From Pseudopithomyces maydicus (Eukaryota; Ascomycota; Dothideomycetes; Pleosporales; Didymosphaeriaceae), in NCBI GenBank assembly GCA_026873275.1, contig JANTUC010000005.1:2170001-2234000 (forward strand): 64,000 bases of DNA, given 5' to 3'. A model generated the notes under the pieces. The model saw only the letters and a list, made by a program, of their open reading frames with translations, did no database searches and had not been told where the DNA came from. The translations under genes were made by a program, and so were the position numbers. Every line of letters begins with the position of its first letter. The first letter of the stretch is position 1. This document shows positions 22,366 to 34,839 of the stretch, in pieces.

Positions 22366-25300
22366 TCACGAAGGCAGCGTCTTCACCAACCCCTTCACAC
22401 TCCTCATCGCAACCGCAACATGCCACGGCACAGCCCCATGCCTGCACCCCTTCACACCCCTCAGCCTAGCCAGCGTTCCCAACCCCCTAAACTGCCCCAG
22501 CACCTCCTTCAAAAGATTCTCCGCCGCCGCCCTCGCCTGCGGCGTAGGCGTCCACGTCAAGCTATTGTGCCTAGGCTCCTGCGGGCTCTGCGCACTACCG
22601 GCATTAGCGCCCGCGCCCCCGGGGGAGACGCCGTCTCCGGAGCCTGGTGGGAAAGGCGATGTCGCCGCGCGAGTGGGGCTCACGGCGCCCATCCAGAGAA
22701 TGTTCACGCCGGTGATGATGGGGCCTGGGAGCGGGTCTGGAGAGGAGGGCGGAGCGGGGATGTCGGGGGATGTTCCGCGCTTGACGAGGAGGCCAGAGAT
22801 GAGCGCGGGGCGGTATTCGTTGATAGAGTGCGAGTTGTGGAGGCGGTGGGCGAGGATAATGCCCCAGGTTTCGTCGGTCAGGTCGACGAGGCGGGCGTCT
22901 GTGGCGTTTGCTGTGTCTGCTGGGGTCTCGACCACGGGGGTTGCTGCGGGTGTGAGACCCTGTTCGGGGAGACGACGGCTTGGGGCGTGGAGCCTGGGGT
23001 GGCTTGTCCGGTGGCGCCGGATGCAGTCGGAGGTGGAGCAGGGGTGTGAATTTGAAGTGTGGCTCGGCATCAATGGTTAGGAGGGTGGTGAAGAGATTGA
23101 GGATCGTGGGACACTGGACGAGGAAAACCCAGGCCTCTAATTCCTCCCGCTCCATGATGCCTGCTTTGGCAATGCACACGCGCCAGGTCACTCTTCGTAC
23201 CTGCATGATCTCGATGGTGGTTTGCCAGATCTCTTTGGCGATTTCAGTAAATGGGCGCTGGCCAAGATTGTAGGAGACCATCGTCTGGGACTTTCCGCAT
23301 GTATCGCTCCAAGCTGCGGTCACCCACATACCATCAAGGCTGATAGCGTAGCCAAGGTGCATGTACGAGTTCTCTCGCATCAAGTCCTGAGGTGCCTCGG
23401 CAATCAATTTGAACTGGATGTTCCGCGGTATTGGTTCATCCAACTGAAACGAAGGCGCTGAATAGATGTTGAGGGGCAGTCTGTCTTCGCTCGGTGTACT
23501 AGGCGGACATCGATCGTACACTTCCCGTGCAAGATTAGCGTAGACGCTTGCATCGAGTATTACTGGTGTTTCGAACGAAGCAATATACTTGATGGGCACA
23601 ACCTGAAGCACGAGATCGGGCTTCTGTACTTGGTCAGACCGGGCGAGAGGACCTTGCTGGTATGACTGGAATAGGCTCCAAAACGCAGAACATAGCTCCC
23701 AAATGGCGGAGGCTTGCTGAAACGGATCTATCATGTAGATGACAAAGGCGTCGATCTTGGAATCGTCCTTGTCCCGCATCTGCGCATGCTTGGTTGCTAA
23801 GGCTTTGCTCAACTGCACACACGTGTCTCGAAGAGCTTTGAATGCCGTTCGCGTTGATGCTGACCCGGAAATCTTGCAGGGGACAAGACCTCCTGTGTAC
23901 TCTGCTACTGTATCCACGCGGGTATGATTGCCCAGCTTGCAGCTGTCATATGCTAATTGCATGTTCATTAGAAAACTCTCAACGCAGGGCGTCAGAGCTT
24001 CACTCGAAGGGTAAATACCAAATGCGACCACATTTTTTGGCGGGCTGCATGGCCCCAGACCTAATGTCTCCCAGAATGGAATCGCGGGAGGCAATAGATC
24101 CCATAATGTGTCTGCACGTCTGACTCGAACGTATGGCGGGTTCAACTGAAACATGTGGTGCCCTAATGTAGTTGCGTTTTCGTTTGGCCTACGTGGTGGA
24201 GGTCTTTGCTGCCCTTTCATCTGAGCAGACATGTCAGGAAATGCGTCTTGGACGGCTGCGAAGTTTGCCACACTGCAGCTTATTGCTTTTGGAAAAATTG
24301 TCTTGACGGTCCTGTGCCATTGAGCTTCAGAAGGTTTTCTTTCCAATGACTCCGTGGAGATGTCTTCCTGAAGTATATCCAAGGTGGCGGAAGCAATTTG
24401 GTCAGTAACTATCTGGGCAATCGCGATACTGTCCTTTCCACTCAACGGCTTTTCCTCGATCAGATTCATAGACAAATCTGGCTGCGAAGTCGGTGTGCTT
24501 GGTACTGATGAGAAGGAAGGCGCAAAAGCTGGCAGAGCCCAGCGCGTACCATTCGAAAGTTGCTCTGATGGAGGAGGGAGGTCCACTATTGCCCAATCCC
24601 AGACGGTTGGCTCGAGAGCAACCAGAGCTGAATCATCTGTCTGCAGACCTACCAGGTCTCCAAAATCGGCACCATAGGATTCGGCGAATGAGGTTGCAGA
24701 CAGTGGGGTGGCGACACCTTCGGTCGGTAATTTTCTCTTGATCGGTATGATAAAATTACCGGGAAACGGTTTAAACGGAGGCTCGTTAGCTTCGTCCTCA
24801 CTCTCTGAAGACATCTCGTCGGTTGTGTCTGATTCGTCGCTATCAAGGGCGTCCGGAGAGGCGATCAAGTGACTGTTAGCCGATGCCACGCCCATAGCGT
24901 ATCGGAGTCTGGTCATCAGAGGGAGATCTCGCAAACTTTTCGGGCGAGTCTCCTCTTTTACGCTTGCCAGTTTGGGTTTCTCGCTGGCAAAGCCAAAGCG
25001 CCCTTCTTTATACTTGGCATCCGAAATACTCATCTTACGGTTGAACGCAAGTGGGTCAAAGACACTATCCCTATGTTGTTCCGAATTCTGCTTTTTTGGT
25101 GTTCTGTCTTTCGGTGAAGGCAAGAGGGTCATTTCAATAAGTCGAGGGCTAAGCGGAGGGGTAGATGCCTGCGTAGTTGTAGCCTGAGTCTGAGTCTGAG
25201 CCTGTGTATTCAAACCATCATGCGATTTCTGCAACCAGTCTGACGGCGAAAACTCTTTCTTGTACGATGCCTGGCCAACCACTTGGACTCGTGTTTCTTC

Positions 25301-27282
25301 CTCGGGATTGGCAGATGCCGAAGCCAAAGCAAACTCCAGCGCAGCCATAGGGTCCGGTGGCTCTTCCTTCACATTTGTTTCAGGAGCGGCTGATACAATT
25401 CCTTCTTCGACCTTCTCGTTAAACGTTGTTTCTGGTTCTTGGGTGTTGGGAGCATCGGGCATGATGACATCGTCACCGTCCGGATCGTCGAAAAAGTTGA
25501 AATCGGCGTCTGTTACTCCATTACCTCCCTCGAAATTGCCTTCATCCATATCCTCGAAGAGGTCGTCGTTGTTGACATCAGCGTTGTAATCATCATATTG
25601 GAGAGCTAGATTTGGCGAGGTCAGAGGCTGGCCATGCGTGTCATCAGTGTGAGTCTCTAATGGGCCGGATAAATTGATTGCTGGGTTCTTGTCGCCGGGT
25701 GCTAATATGACATTAGTAGCTACACCAGAAACACTTGGAGTGTCGCCACAAGATACTACAGTCCCCGGCACAACCCCATCAGGTGGAGTCGGGTACACAC
25801 CGCTGACGCTCTGAAGTTCGCCGTACATTCCGGGTCGAGCATTTATCGGAGATGAAGCGAACAGGTTGCGGCTTTCTTCTTTGGCTCGAGCTGCATCTTC
25901 TTCGGCTTTCTTCGCTTTACGGCGAGCTTCAGCAAGTTTATCGCGCTCCGACTTCCCCATAAACCATTGCTGTGCGAGATCTATGGGATCCATAAATCCT
26001 TTAGAGTGAGGCGTTTCAAACCACGCTAGGGCATCGGCTCCTTGTAGAAGTGCCTCCTCTGCGGTTGAAGTTGACTGCGCATCAGCGAAACGAAAGCACA
26101 ACGCTCGCGGCCAAAGGATTTCCCGGGTCGGCCTAATGAACGCTGAATTTGATGTAGCAGGCGAACTCGTGTGAGGAAATTGGACCCTGACCCAGGCATC
26201 CTTCTTCTCGAGAGATGCTGTAGGGTAGCCCTTCCAGGATAACCACCGTCTCACGCTGACCTTCCACCTCTCGATCCCTCTCTCCAAAGGACTAATTTTG
26301 GGACGTTTTCGTGAGGCCCTTTGGCTGCCATCTTCAATGGTGGAATCGACAGGGTCAGAAAAGCTGATGATTTTGGCCAAAGTACCATTGGGTGATACGC
26401 GAATGAACTTGCCAATGAGACGCTTCTGCTCGTCATCGGAAACAACATCAGCTAAGCAAGAAATATCAAGCCTGTTCAGTGAAAAAGTGGACACGACCAG
26501 TGTGCCTGCCGAAGCCCACAAGACGTCGATGTTAGTGAGCTGGAAAGGAGCTGCCCTATGAGACTGGTGAGATCCAATGTCCTGTGGGATGGCAGAAGAT
26601 GAAACAAAAGTACGGTGGTTCAAAGCAACGACGTTGTAGTCTTTCACTAAGTGGAAGGATATCAAAGCGACGACAGCAGATGTGAACAGCCCATATATAG
26701 CAACAACATCATGCGGTTGCTGTTCCAACGGCACAGACTGGCCACCACTCTGAGATTGCTGCGCACTCTGTATACCCTTCTGCGGACGCGCGTTTACAGG
26801 GGAGCTTGTGGATGCAGAGAGGGGCGCATTTCGAGGATTTCTCGTGGCGCGATGCTCCAACTCCAAGGCTTTGACGACGCCGTATTGTTCCCCTGGGATG
26901 AGTTAGCCGCGGATATAGACAAGTCGAGGCAGAGCTCACTGTTGAAGAGGAAGTCGTCTACTGTCGGCAGTTCCAGCGGCGGTTGACCCACTTGGTCGGC
27001 GGTGGTGGCGCGGAACAGCCACAACCACGGGCGCGAAGCATCCTGGAGCACGATGTGGTTGCCCCGACGCAGGTCGGCCTCGGCGACGCGTATATCATCA
27101 GATGCATTCCACTCGAGGGTTCTCGACGACGAGCGGGCGGGATTGCGCGCGACGGAGAAAGCTTGGTACGCGACGGCTTCGAAGTCTCCCTGCGACGAGT
27201 TAGCCAGGGCTATTGGGATGAGGGCAAGGGCTGCACGCACGATAGCTTGCGCATTAGTGTTGCAGGTTCTGAGAAATTCCAT
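22366..27282 (-). CDS. MED13: Mediator complex subunit 13 (kinase module), two frame breaks
   Basis: Exon 1 is 27282-26940 and starts MEFLRTCNTNAQAI, the typical Med13 N-terminus. A 47-nt intron (GTGAGC...GCTAAC...CCAG) leads to exon 2, 26892-22366. Med13 (Srb9/Ssn2) links the Cdk8 kinase module to core Mediator and represses or tunes RNA polymerase II transcription. The middle is long, acidic and low in complexity. The conserved C-terminal half includes ISGSASTRTAFKALRD, FVIYMIDPF and LGYAISLDGMWVTAAWSD. Near the end the frame breaks at G4 runs 23041-23044 and 22966-22969 (C-runs on the coding strand). One extra base at each gives FTPPAPPPTASG, TPGSTPQAVVSPEQGLT and then VDLTDETWGIILAHRL to the stop at 22366. 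Corrected length is about 1623 aa. The very end (PWHVAVAMRSVKGL) matches the family. Confidence 0.9.
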
Positions 27283-27986
27283 TAGAGAGTCGGGCTCTCT
27301 ATGGAACGCTCAAGTGGTATTGGTGTCGAATGTGCAATCCCGGCTTCGCGCTGTGTACCTTCATCAACACCGCTGTATCCGTCTCTTGTATCTTGGGGGT
27401 TATCGCCGTGTGGGCAGGCGCGACAAAAGGATCGGGGACTCGACGAAGGTGGTTATGACATGGCTGTCGCGCAGCTGGACCATATTGGCCGAGCTAAGGA
27501 GCCCCGGCAATTGCGCAACACGTTCGCACGCCCGATTCGGGTACGGGAAGGGGGTCAGGGTCTCGGGAGCAGCGCGGACGGCAAATGCTACGCGCAGCCA
27601 CCGCAGAAAGCCAGAAGCCAGCGAGCGATATGGGCGGGCAGGGATTGGAGACTCCCCACGCGATGGTCGGTGGTGTCTGAAAGCTCGCTCGCGCGGGAGG
27701 GCAACGGATCCGACACCAAGAAGTGGGACCAGCCGGGCCCGTGCCATCCTGGATGGAAGTTCCGCAACTTTTTGGAACAAAACTTCGCATTTTCAGCGCC
27801 CAGAGAACTTGCAACCAGAACAAGCTCGCTGTCTGCCGCGGACCTGGGCGGTACGAAAAACACCCGCCGGACCTGCCACTGCGATTTGATCGCACCTGCG
27901 ACTTTGGCTGCGACCGCAACTGCCGCCGCAACCTGATCGCACCTGCCCGCCTGCCCGCCTGCCCGCCTGCCCGCCTGCCTGCCACC
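27283..27986. promoter_or_regulatory. Divergent promoter region of MED13 and ENP2
   Basis: About 700 bp between divergent start codons. Long open frames on both strands reflect high GC only. The right end carries the tandem repeat described separately, immediately before the ENP2 ATG. Confidence 0.45.
27942..27984 (+). repeat. Tandem 8-bp repeat in the ENP2 5' leader
   Basis: About five copies of ctgcccgc end 2-3 bases before the ENP2 start codon (gccaccATGa). The pyrimidine-rich, G-poor pattern places it in the 5' UTR. Confidence 0.8.
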
Positions 27987-30229
27987 ATGAAGATCTCCAA
28001 CGATTCCGCGGTGCCCGTCTACACCATATCCGGCGCAGAGGCACGCCCGCTCCCAGAATGGCTCATTGCGAGGCGCAAGAGGAGTCTGAAAAAGGACCCG
28101 GCGTTTGCCAACCGAGTTGAGCTGCTTCAAGACTTTGGCTTCGAGGAAGCCAGCCAGTGTGTGCGCGTCTCCGAGGATGGCGAATTCTGCATGTCGACGG
28201 GCACGTACAAGCCGCAGATACACGTGCACAATCTTTCGCAGCTCTCGCTCAGCTTCGAAAGACACACCAAGGCCCTCAACGAGACCTTCCAGCTTCTCTC
28301 GTCCGACTGGACCAAATCCATACATCTGCAGAGCGATCGTTTTGTGGAGCTCCATACAGCGGGAGGACTGCACTACAGCACCAGGATACCGCGATTTGGA
28401 AGAGACTTGCAGTACGACAAACATTCGGCAGAGGCTCTGATTCCGTCGGCTGGTGTAAACCAGGAAGGCTTGGGCGAGGTCTACAGACTGAATCTCGAAG
28501 TCGGTCGATTCATGAAGAGCTACGAGGTCGACGTTGGAGGCGATGATATGACTACTGCCGGCGCGGGATCCCTACAGGGAGGAATCCACGCAGGATCGGT
28601 GAACGTTGCTTCAGTAGCTGAGGACAGCCACAACTTGTTGGCTTTCGGTACGAGTCTGGGCACAGTCGAGTTCTGGGATCCGCGGTCACGGAATCGTGTG
28701 GGCATTCTGTCCGCGCCCAACGACGCATTTGAAGGGCGCTCTGCAATGTCCGCATTGCAGTTCCATCGGTCAGGTTTGGAGTTGGCTACCGGAAACTCCA
28801 ATGGTCTAGTGTACGTGACTATCGCGCGCATTCTAACGGTCGATGCTTATACTAACATTTACACAGGCATCTATACGACTTGCGTTCTCCAGTGCCCCTC
28901 CTCAAGAAGGACCAAGGCTATGGATTCCCTATTCAAAATATCATCTACCTCGACTCTTCCACTTCTACTCGGGCTCAGACCGCTGAACCTAAGATTCTTA
29001 CCGCCGATAAACGTATCATAAAGATCTGGGACGCCCGCAGCGGAGCACACTGGACATCCGTTGAGCCCGCTGTAGACATGAACCATGTAGAATGGTGCAA
29101 GGACAGCGGTATGCTCCTGACCGCCAATGAGGGCAAACAACAGCACGCTTTCTTCGTCCCACAGCTAGGCCCTGCTCCCAAATGGTGCGCTTTCCTCGAC
29201 AACATCGTCGAAGAGATGGCGGAAGACCCCAACGACCCCCACTCCTTCAACAAGTCCTCTGGCGACGTCTACGACAACTTCAAGTTCTTGACCATGGAAC
29301 AGCTCCGCCAGCTCAACCTCGATCACCTCGTCGGTACAACCAGCTTGTTGCGCCCGTACATGCACGGTTACTTCGTCGCGCAGAAGCTCTACGAAGAGGC
29401 GCGCCTCATCTCGAACCCCGACCTCTGGCAGGAACAACGACAAAAGAGCATCAAAGAGAAGATCGAGAAGGAGCGCGAGTCCCGCATCAGAGGAAACAAG
29501 AAGGTCGCCGTCAAGGTCAACCGCAAGCTCGCAGAGAAGATCATGGAGCGCGAGGAAAAGGCCGAGCGCAAACGCGCCAAGCGCGTCCTGGAAAAGGGCG
29601 GCGACGACGACATGCTCGACGTGGACGCCGAACCCGAGGCTGCACCCGCCGTCGGCGACGTCGACGAGGAACCAAAGGCCAAGGGCGGCGTCCTTAGCGA
29701 CCCGCGTTTCGCCCGTCTGTTCCAGGACGAGGACTTCGAGGTCGACGAGGAGAGCCACGAGTTCAATGCCATCAACCCCGTTACATCCAAGACGAGGCTA
29801 CCCAAGGGCCTCACGGCCGTCGAGGAAGAAGAACTGGAGGAGCACCGCGGATCCTCGGATTCAGACTCCGATGACAGCGAGGAGGAGCGCGCCAGGCCGG
29901 CGAAGAAAGCGCCTCAGGTGGATAACAATCGCTTGTCCACGGCATCGTACAAGAAGACTGGGAAGAGGCCGCAGGGCCCGCAGATGGTTGTTTCGTCGTC
30001 GTCGAGAAGGGCGGAACCCAGCCGCGATCGGACGTTCGGCTCGCGCGTGTCGAAGCTCAAGGAGAGAAGGCCCACCGGTAAGAGCACGACCACGGTGGTC
30101 GGAGAGCGCGAGATTTCGTTCCAGCCTGAGAGGAAGAGTAAGAAGAAGGAGGAGCAGGGGCAGAGGCACGATCGGAGAAAGGATAAGGGTATGAGGAGTG
30201 CGAGTGGGAATGTTTTTAGGGGGATGTAG
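27987..30229 (+). CDS. ENP2: Nucleolar WD-repeat protein ENP2/NOL10
   Basis: Two exons, 27987-28810 and 28867-30229, with a 56-nt intron (GTACGT...CTAAC...ACAG), giving 728 aa. It is an essential factor for early 40S ribosome assembly in the nucleolus. The start MKISNDSAVPVYTISG and PLPEWLIARRKRSLKKD are typical of the family. A WD-repeat propeller covers about 60-390 (LLAFGTSLGTVEFWDPR, ILTADKRIIKIWDARSG). A conserved helical region (LLRPYMHGYFV) and a long Lys/Glu/Arg coiled helix follow (about 455-530). A NUC153-type motif (SDPRFARLFQDEDFEVD, about 550) comes next, then an acidic and basic disordered tail ending in NVFRGM. The start codon is chosen for its strong context and the family N-terminus; the open frame upstream is not coding. 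Confidence 0.93.
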
Positions 30230-30685
30230 CGTGTGATTAATGGAGGGATGGGAAAAGAAAAATGTCGCAGTGGGGATATAGAATTGAGTAGCTGCTGAAA
30301 TGATACCCTTTCATTTGAAATGCGTGGTTGGGCATGGCATGGTGTATATATGCTCATGGACACTGTTCAGTGATGAACAAAGGAAGTGCAACACCATCAT
30401 CTCCCTCGCACCCACATACACACTCCATCTCCACAGCACGCACTCCCACAATTGCAAGAACAGTGGTCTATTGCATATCATCTACGCATCATCATTCCGC
30501 CAATCCGGCGCAATCGAAAATTCCCTTCCCTCCTTCCCTCCTGTCATCCTCCATCCCTCCTCCAGCAACCCCCCACCCCGCACGCATAATCGCCACACAT
30601 ACAAATATATAATAACCCCACCCGTCCACCTGTCCACGGATATACGCTTCACACCCGCTGCACACGCGCACGTATGTAAACGCAA
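30230..30685. other. Convergent 3' region
   Basis: About 455 bp between the ENP2 stop and the cytochrome b5 stop. C/A-rich with no gene recognised. Confidence 0.5.
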
Positions 30686-31735
30686 TTACTGCTCACCCTG
30701 CTGCGCCTGCAGGTACTTGTACGCGCCGAAAGCGAGGGCGGCACCGATGAGGACGATGGCGTACAGGCCGACGCCCGTGGAGGCGCCGTCGGAGCTGGCG
30801 ACCGAGGCGTTGGCTTGGGAGTAGGATTTGGGCTTGGGGTCGCCTTCCTGGGGGGTGTTAGTGGGTTGCTGGTTGGGAGGATATGGTGGGTATAGTGTGT
30901 GAGGGGGAGAAAGAAAGATAGAGAGAGAGAGAGAGAGAGGTGTGCGCGGGGCTGGGGATGCGTGTGGGTGTGTGTACATGTGTGTACATGGGTAGATACG
31001 GCGAGTACGGCGGTGTAGGCTAAGATCGACAAATCGTGTCCTAATTAGGACTTCTCGGAGGGTGCCGGACGATGCGGTGCTCACCGGAGCGACGCGGAGC
31101 GGTGTGTGAATGTATACGCGTGTGGGGTGTCTACGTCCCCCCGGGTGCTTTATTCAGGGGGTGAGGTGTGGAGGGGTAGACCACCACCTATGCATGGTGG
31201 TATACGGGGTCGAGAAGAAAAAAAAAGCGTGCAATAGCCAAGGTACAATGTGTGTACCAAGCACAGGCAACGTACCTTGCGCTCCAACTTGCCAACCAAA
31301 AGCCCCTCTAGGATCTCACGCGCCTCGTCGCTGTGTCCCACGTCCTCGAAGGCCTCGGTTGCGTCCTGGCCGCCGACATCGAGGAGAACTTCCTCGCCAC
31401 CACTAGGAACTCGTCAGCGTGTTGTCCTCATACATTTATACATCTATATGTAGATATATATATCAATTTTTCGTAGCGAGGCGCGCTCGAGGGGTCGGGG
31501 GGTGTGGGTGTGCGGGGTTGCGCCTGTGGGGATGGCGGTGGGAGGAGGCTGCGGGCAAACAACAGCGGAAGAGAGTGCTGTCCGCGCCGGTCAGGAAGCA
31601 AGGAAAATGGGAGCTGTACGGGTGCTCGTCGACGAAGCTGCTGGAGTCGTACACCTTGTCGTGGACGACGATGTAAAGGTCCTTCTTGGTGGAGTGCGCG
31701 CTCACGTCCGAGTAGGTGAATGTCTTGTCGGCCAT
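30686..31735 (-). CDS. CYB5: Cytochrome b5, tail-anchored
   Basis: Three exons: 31735-31620, 31402-31276 and 30847-30686, giving 134 aa. Introns are 217 and 428 nt, unusually long for this window. The haem-binding domain has [21 protein letters not shown] with the first axial His, and [14 protein letters not shown] with the second. After a short Ser/Lys-rich linker comes a C-terminal membrane anchor ([21 protein letters not shown]) and the polar end QAQQGEQ. It donates electrons to ER desaturases, hydroxylases and some P450s. Length is normal for fungal microsomal b5. The second intron contains a GA microsatellite. Confidence 0.95.
30920..30939. repeat. GA microsatellite in cytochrome b5 intron 2
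   Basis: Ten or so uninterrupted GA units, inside the 428-nt second intron of the cytochrome b5 gene. Confidence 0.9.
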
Positions 31736-32773
31736 TTTGTCGTCCGGGGGGTACTTGCAAAGAGAGGAAGAGAACGGGAGCCTGGAACGCCGAGCCTGGG
31801 AAGCAGATGGGGTGAGGTGGAGGAGGTTGAGCGCGGAAGCGTCGGTCGTGGAAATATGTCGGTAGTATAGGTAGGCGAGTCAGCCAGCAGAACACAACAC
31901 AGCACAGAAAGAAGCACAGGATAAGAGAAAGCGGTCGGTTCGTGCGGCGAGCCTGCGCGGTGAGCAATGCTGGCGCCCCGATTGGCTCGTTGCGCAATTG
32001 TGGATAGCGTTCCCAACCGGGAAAGGGGACCCTCGCGCTGCGACTAGAACGATCCCGTCCGACGTCCGGCACAGGATGTGTCCCCACAATCGCGGGGCGT
32101 GGGCAGTTGTTTGCTGTGCTGAGAAATGTATTCCGCTGCCGCTACCGCTGCAACACGATCAGATCTCGGGAGATGCTACCTTTCTCTGTGGATATCTTAT
32201 AAAACTAGTCTACTGCCTGGAAACTCGGCTGCCTCAAACCTGCCCTCGCGATGCTGACGCCGAACAACTGCACAGTGAGCAGCGTACGTCCAGCATGCAT
32301 GCATGGAGACAGCGGCTACCTTGTCCCGATAAGAGCACAGCTGCCTTTGCGTCTCTCCAATCATGTTCCAAGACGTACTACTACCAGGCTTCACAGGACT
32401 ACTCTCTCGTTTGTCCTTGGACTTACGGCTGCTGTCTTGTATTCAAACATGGCAAGCACCAGCGGCATTCACATCTCCGGAATATTTCCGAATCGGTAGC
32501 CCCCGTCGGCTGTCGTGCGGAAGTGCACTGTAGAGGTCACAGGGTCTTCACAAAACCTTAGCACGCCGCGATATATTCATTAAAAAAGAACATCCAATTT
32601 CATATGTATGCAGAAACCCAGGAAACAGCCATGCCATGGTATCTTGCTTGCACACCTTGCAGTGGTATCTTGCTAACATGTCATGTCTCAAACATCCTCA
32701 TGATGCGGTCATGATTATAATACACAAACGTTCTCTCATGTTCCTCCTCATCACGTCTACTCCCGTGTAAGTT
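31736..32773. other. Intergenic, nothing recognised
   Basis: About 1 kb between the cytochrome b5 start and the HSE1 stop, both minus strand. The left part is the b5 promoter. A 187-codon frame at 31998-32561 on the plus strand has no domain or coding-like composition. Confidence 0.5.
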
Positions 32774-34839
32774 TTACCTGTAGAACCCTTCATCGCCACC
32801 AGACGGTGCACTCGGTGCCTGCCCACCTGGTCGGTAAGGTAGGTAGCCTTGCTGCGGCGGTGGGCTTCCCGATGCTCCCGGAGGCGCAGGTGGGGCGTGG
32901 TTCGGCTGCTGTGGTGGGTAACCGAATCCTTGCTGTTGTTGAGGAGGTTGTGAGTACGGGTCTGAGGGTGATTGTGTCTGTACTGGCGGTGCTTGTCCAG
33001 CTGGGTAGGGCGAAGAGACTTGTTCATATGGAGCAGACGGTGCGTTGTTGGGTGGATAACCTGGAGGCGCCTGCGGTACTTGTTGAGAAGGAGGATATGC
33101 GTACTCTTGCGGTGCCGAGGGCCCACCTTGGGGTGGTGCAAACGATTGGCGTTGGTCAATTGGAGAGTCATAGTGACCGGTAGCAAGTTCTTGCGGTGCG
33201 AAGCTCGGAGGACGGCCACCAGACGGAACCCTACCCTGCTGCTGAGGATATGGTTCGTTCGATGGTTCCGGCTTTGGCGTCTGTTGCTGCGGGCGCTGTT
33301 GTCCTGGAGGGACCATGAAGAAGGCTGGGTTGGAGGCCCCAGGAGGATATTGGGAAGGGGGAGCTTGAGCAGCTGCCGGAGGAGCGCCGTAGTGCTGCGG
33401 TGGCGGAGACGTGGGTGGGTAACCACCATAAGGAGCCCCTGCGGGGGCATTATATGTGGTGTACGGACGGCCACCATATTGCTGCTGAGGCTGGGTCATC
33501 GAAGCCTCAAGAAGCGATTCATAGTCTCGTCGGGCCTTAATGAACTTTTCATTTAGTTGTGTGAAGTCGTCTGAGAGGTGTTAGCTTTTCCCGGGCAAAA
33601 GTCTCTATTCATATACGCACCTTTCTTCTGTGAGTACTTTTGGATGAGCTCAATCAGCTTTGGTCGAATTGCCAGTGTTGAGTGATATAGCTCTGTTATC
33701 TCCTCGTTCTCCCTCGCATCGCTTCCACTCTGAGATGTTGTGCTAAGGAGTGCAAGCAGTTTTTCCACATTCCTAATTTGTGCAAAGACCTCGGCCTCCA
33801 TGTGCGCTTCCCGCTCCAGCTCTTGTGGTGTAGGATCCTGGAGCTTCTCCACATAGTTCAGTGGGAAGATACCAGTCTGGCCGCGCAGAGAACCCTTCCA
33901 CCAGTCTTTGTACACTGATTCTAGAACCGCGATGACATCTCCCTTCCTGAATTGCAATTCGCCCGGTTCGGACGGCATGAAATCGTAAAGTGCTCGTACT
34001 CGTGAAACGGTCGCAGCTGTTGTACCCGCGGGCACTGGCTGTGCTGGCGCTGTACTCTGGGAGCTTGAAGCTTCCGCAGAGTCCTGGGGAGCGTTTGACT
34101 TGGCTGCAGTCGGCGCTGCACCTTTGGACTCGCGAATGGACATGGCAAGAGCCATCTGGAGTTCCTCCTCTTCTTTCTGGCGATCTACATCTGTGATCTG
34201 CGTCTTCTGGGGTTTCGAAGGAGGGCGAAGGTTCGGGTCTAATGATGTTCTGTCAATCACTACCTGGTGTCGTTCTGACCGACGTCACCTACTTTGCGAC
34301 TTCAGCTTTTCATAAGCGCCTTCCATGATGCCTAGATCCGGGTCTTTTGCGAACATCTCCGACCATTCTGCCATGCGCTCCAATATCTTGGCCTTTACTT
34401 GCTGGTGGGTATTGCGGTCGGCAGCGAGTCTGAGTAGGGCATCCGTAAAGCTCCGCGACGCAAGTTCCTTGTGCATCTGTATGCCGCAGTTCTGGCTCAG
34501 CGCGTTGGCGAGCTCGAGGGTGTAGAGCTGAACGTTGGCGTTGCGGTGCGCGAGCCGCTTGATCATGGCAGCAACGGCATCTTTGGCACCTGTATCGGCG
34601 GCGCCCACCTTGTCGCATACATCCTACCACAGCTCGTTAGTAACGATGAACAAATCTCATCAGCCCTCCCGACCGGTTCTAGAGATGCGCCATTATACGC
34701 GCGAGCTTCCGGAGGGTATGCCGTCGCCTCATAGCATGTTAAAACGTACCAGGATATATTCCCAGTTCTCGCTGGTCAGGTTCTCGTCAGTGGCCTTGAG
34801 CACCACGTCGTCGAAAGCGTTCGTCTGGGCGCGAAACAT
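32774..34839 (-). CDS. HSE1: ESCRT-0 subunit HSE1
   Basis: Four exons, 34839-34750, 34623-34293, 34238-33621 and 33570-32774, all GT-AG with matching phases, giving 611 aa. Hse1 pairs with Vps27 on endosomes to collect ubiquitinated cargo for the multivesicular body. Domains: VHS (about 1-140, MFRAQTNAFDDVVLKATDE, VCDKVGAAD), a ubiquitin-interacting motif (EEELQMALAMSIRES, about 160-175), SH3 (about 220-275, VRALYDFMPSEPGEL, WWKGSLRGQTGIFP) and a GAT-like coiled region for Vps27 binding (about 280-385). A long Pro/Gln/Tyr/Gly-rich tail runs to the end. The junction KSQNPNLRPPSKP, made by splicing exons 2 and 3, is a family signature and confirms that intron. Confidence 0.95.

Noticed and set aside
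22268..23080. Plus-strand frames of 200-270 codons opposite the MED13 C-terminus
   Set aside because: Antisense to a conserved MED13 region; the minus strand explains the sequence.
26890..26893. Apparent frame break in MED13 near its N-terminus
   Set aside because: Explained fully by a 47-nt intron with donor GTGAGC, branch GCTAAC and acceptor CAG that restores the phase.
27002..27936. Long plus-strand frames overlapping the MED13 start and divergent promoter
   Set aside because: They are the reverse of MED13 exon 1 or GC-rich promoter sequence; Arg-rich composition with no domain.
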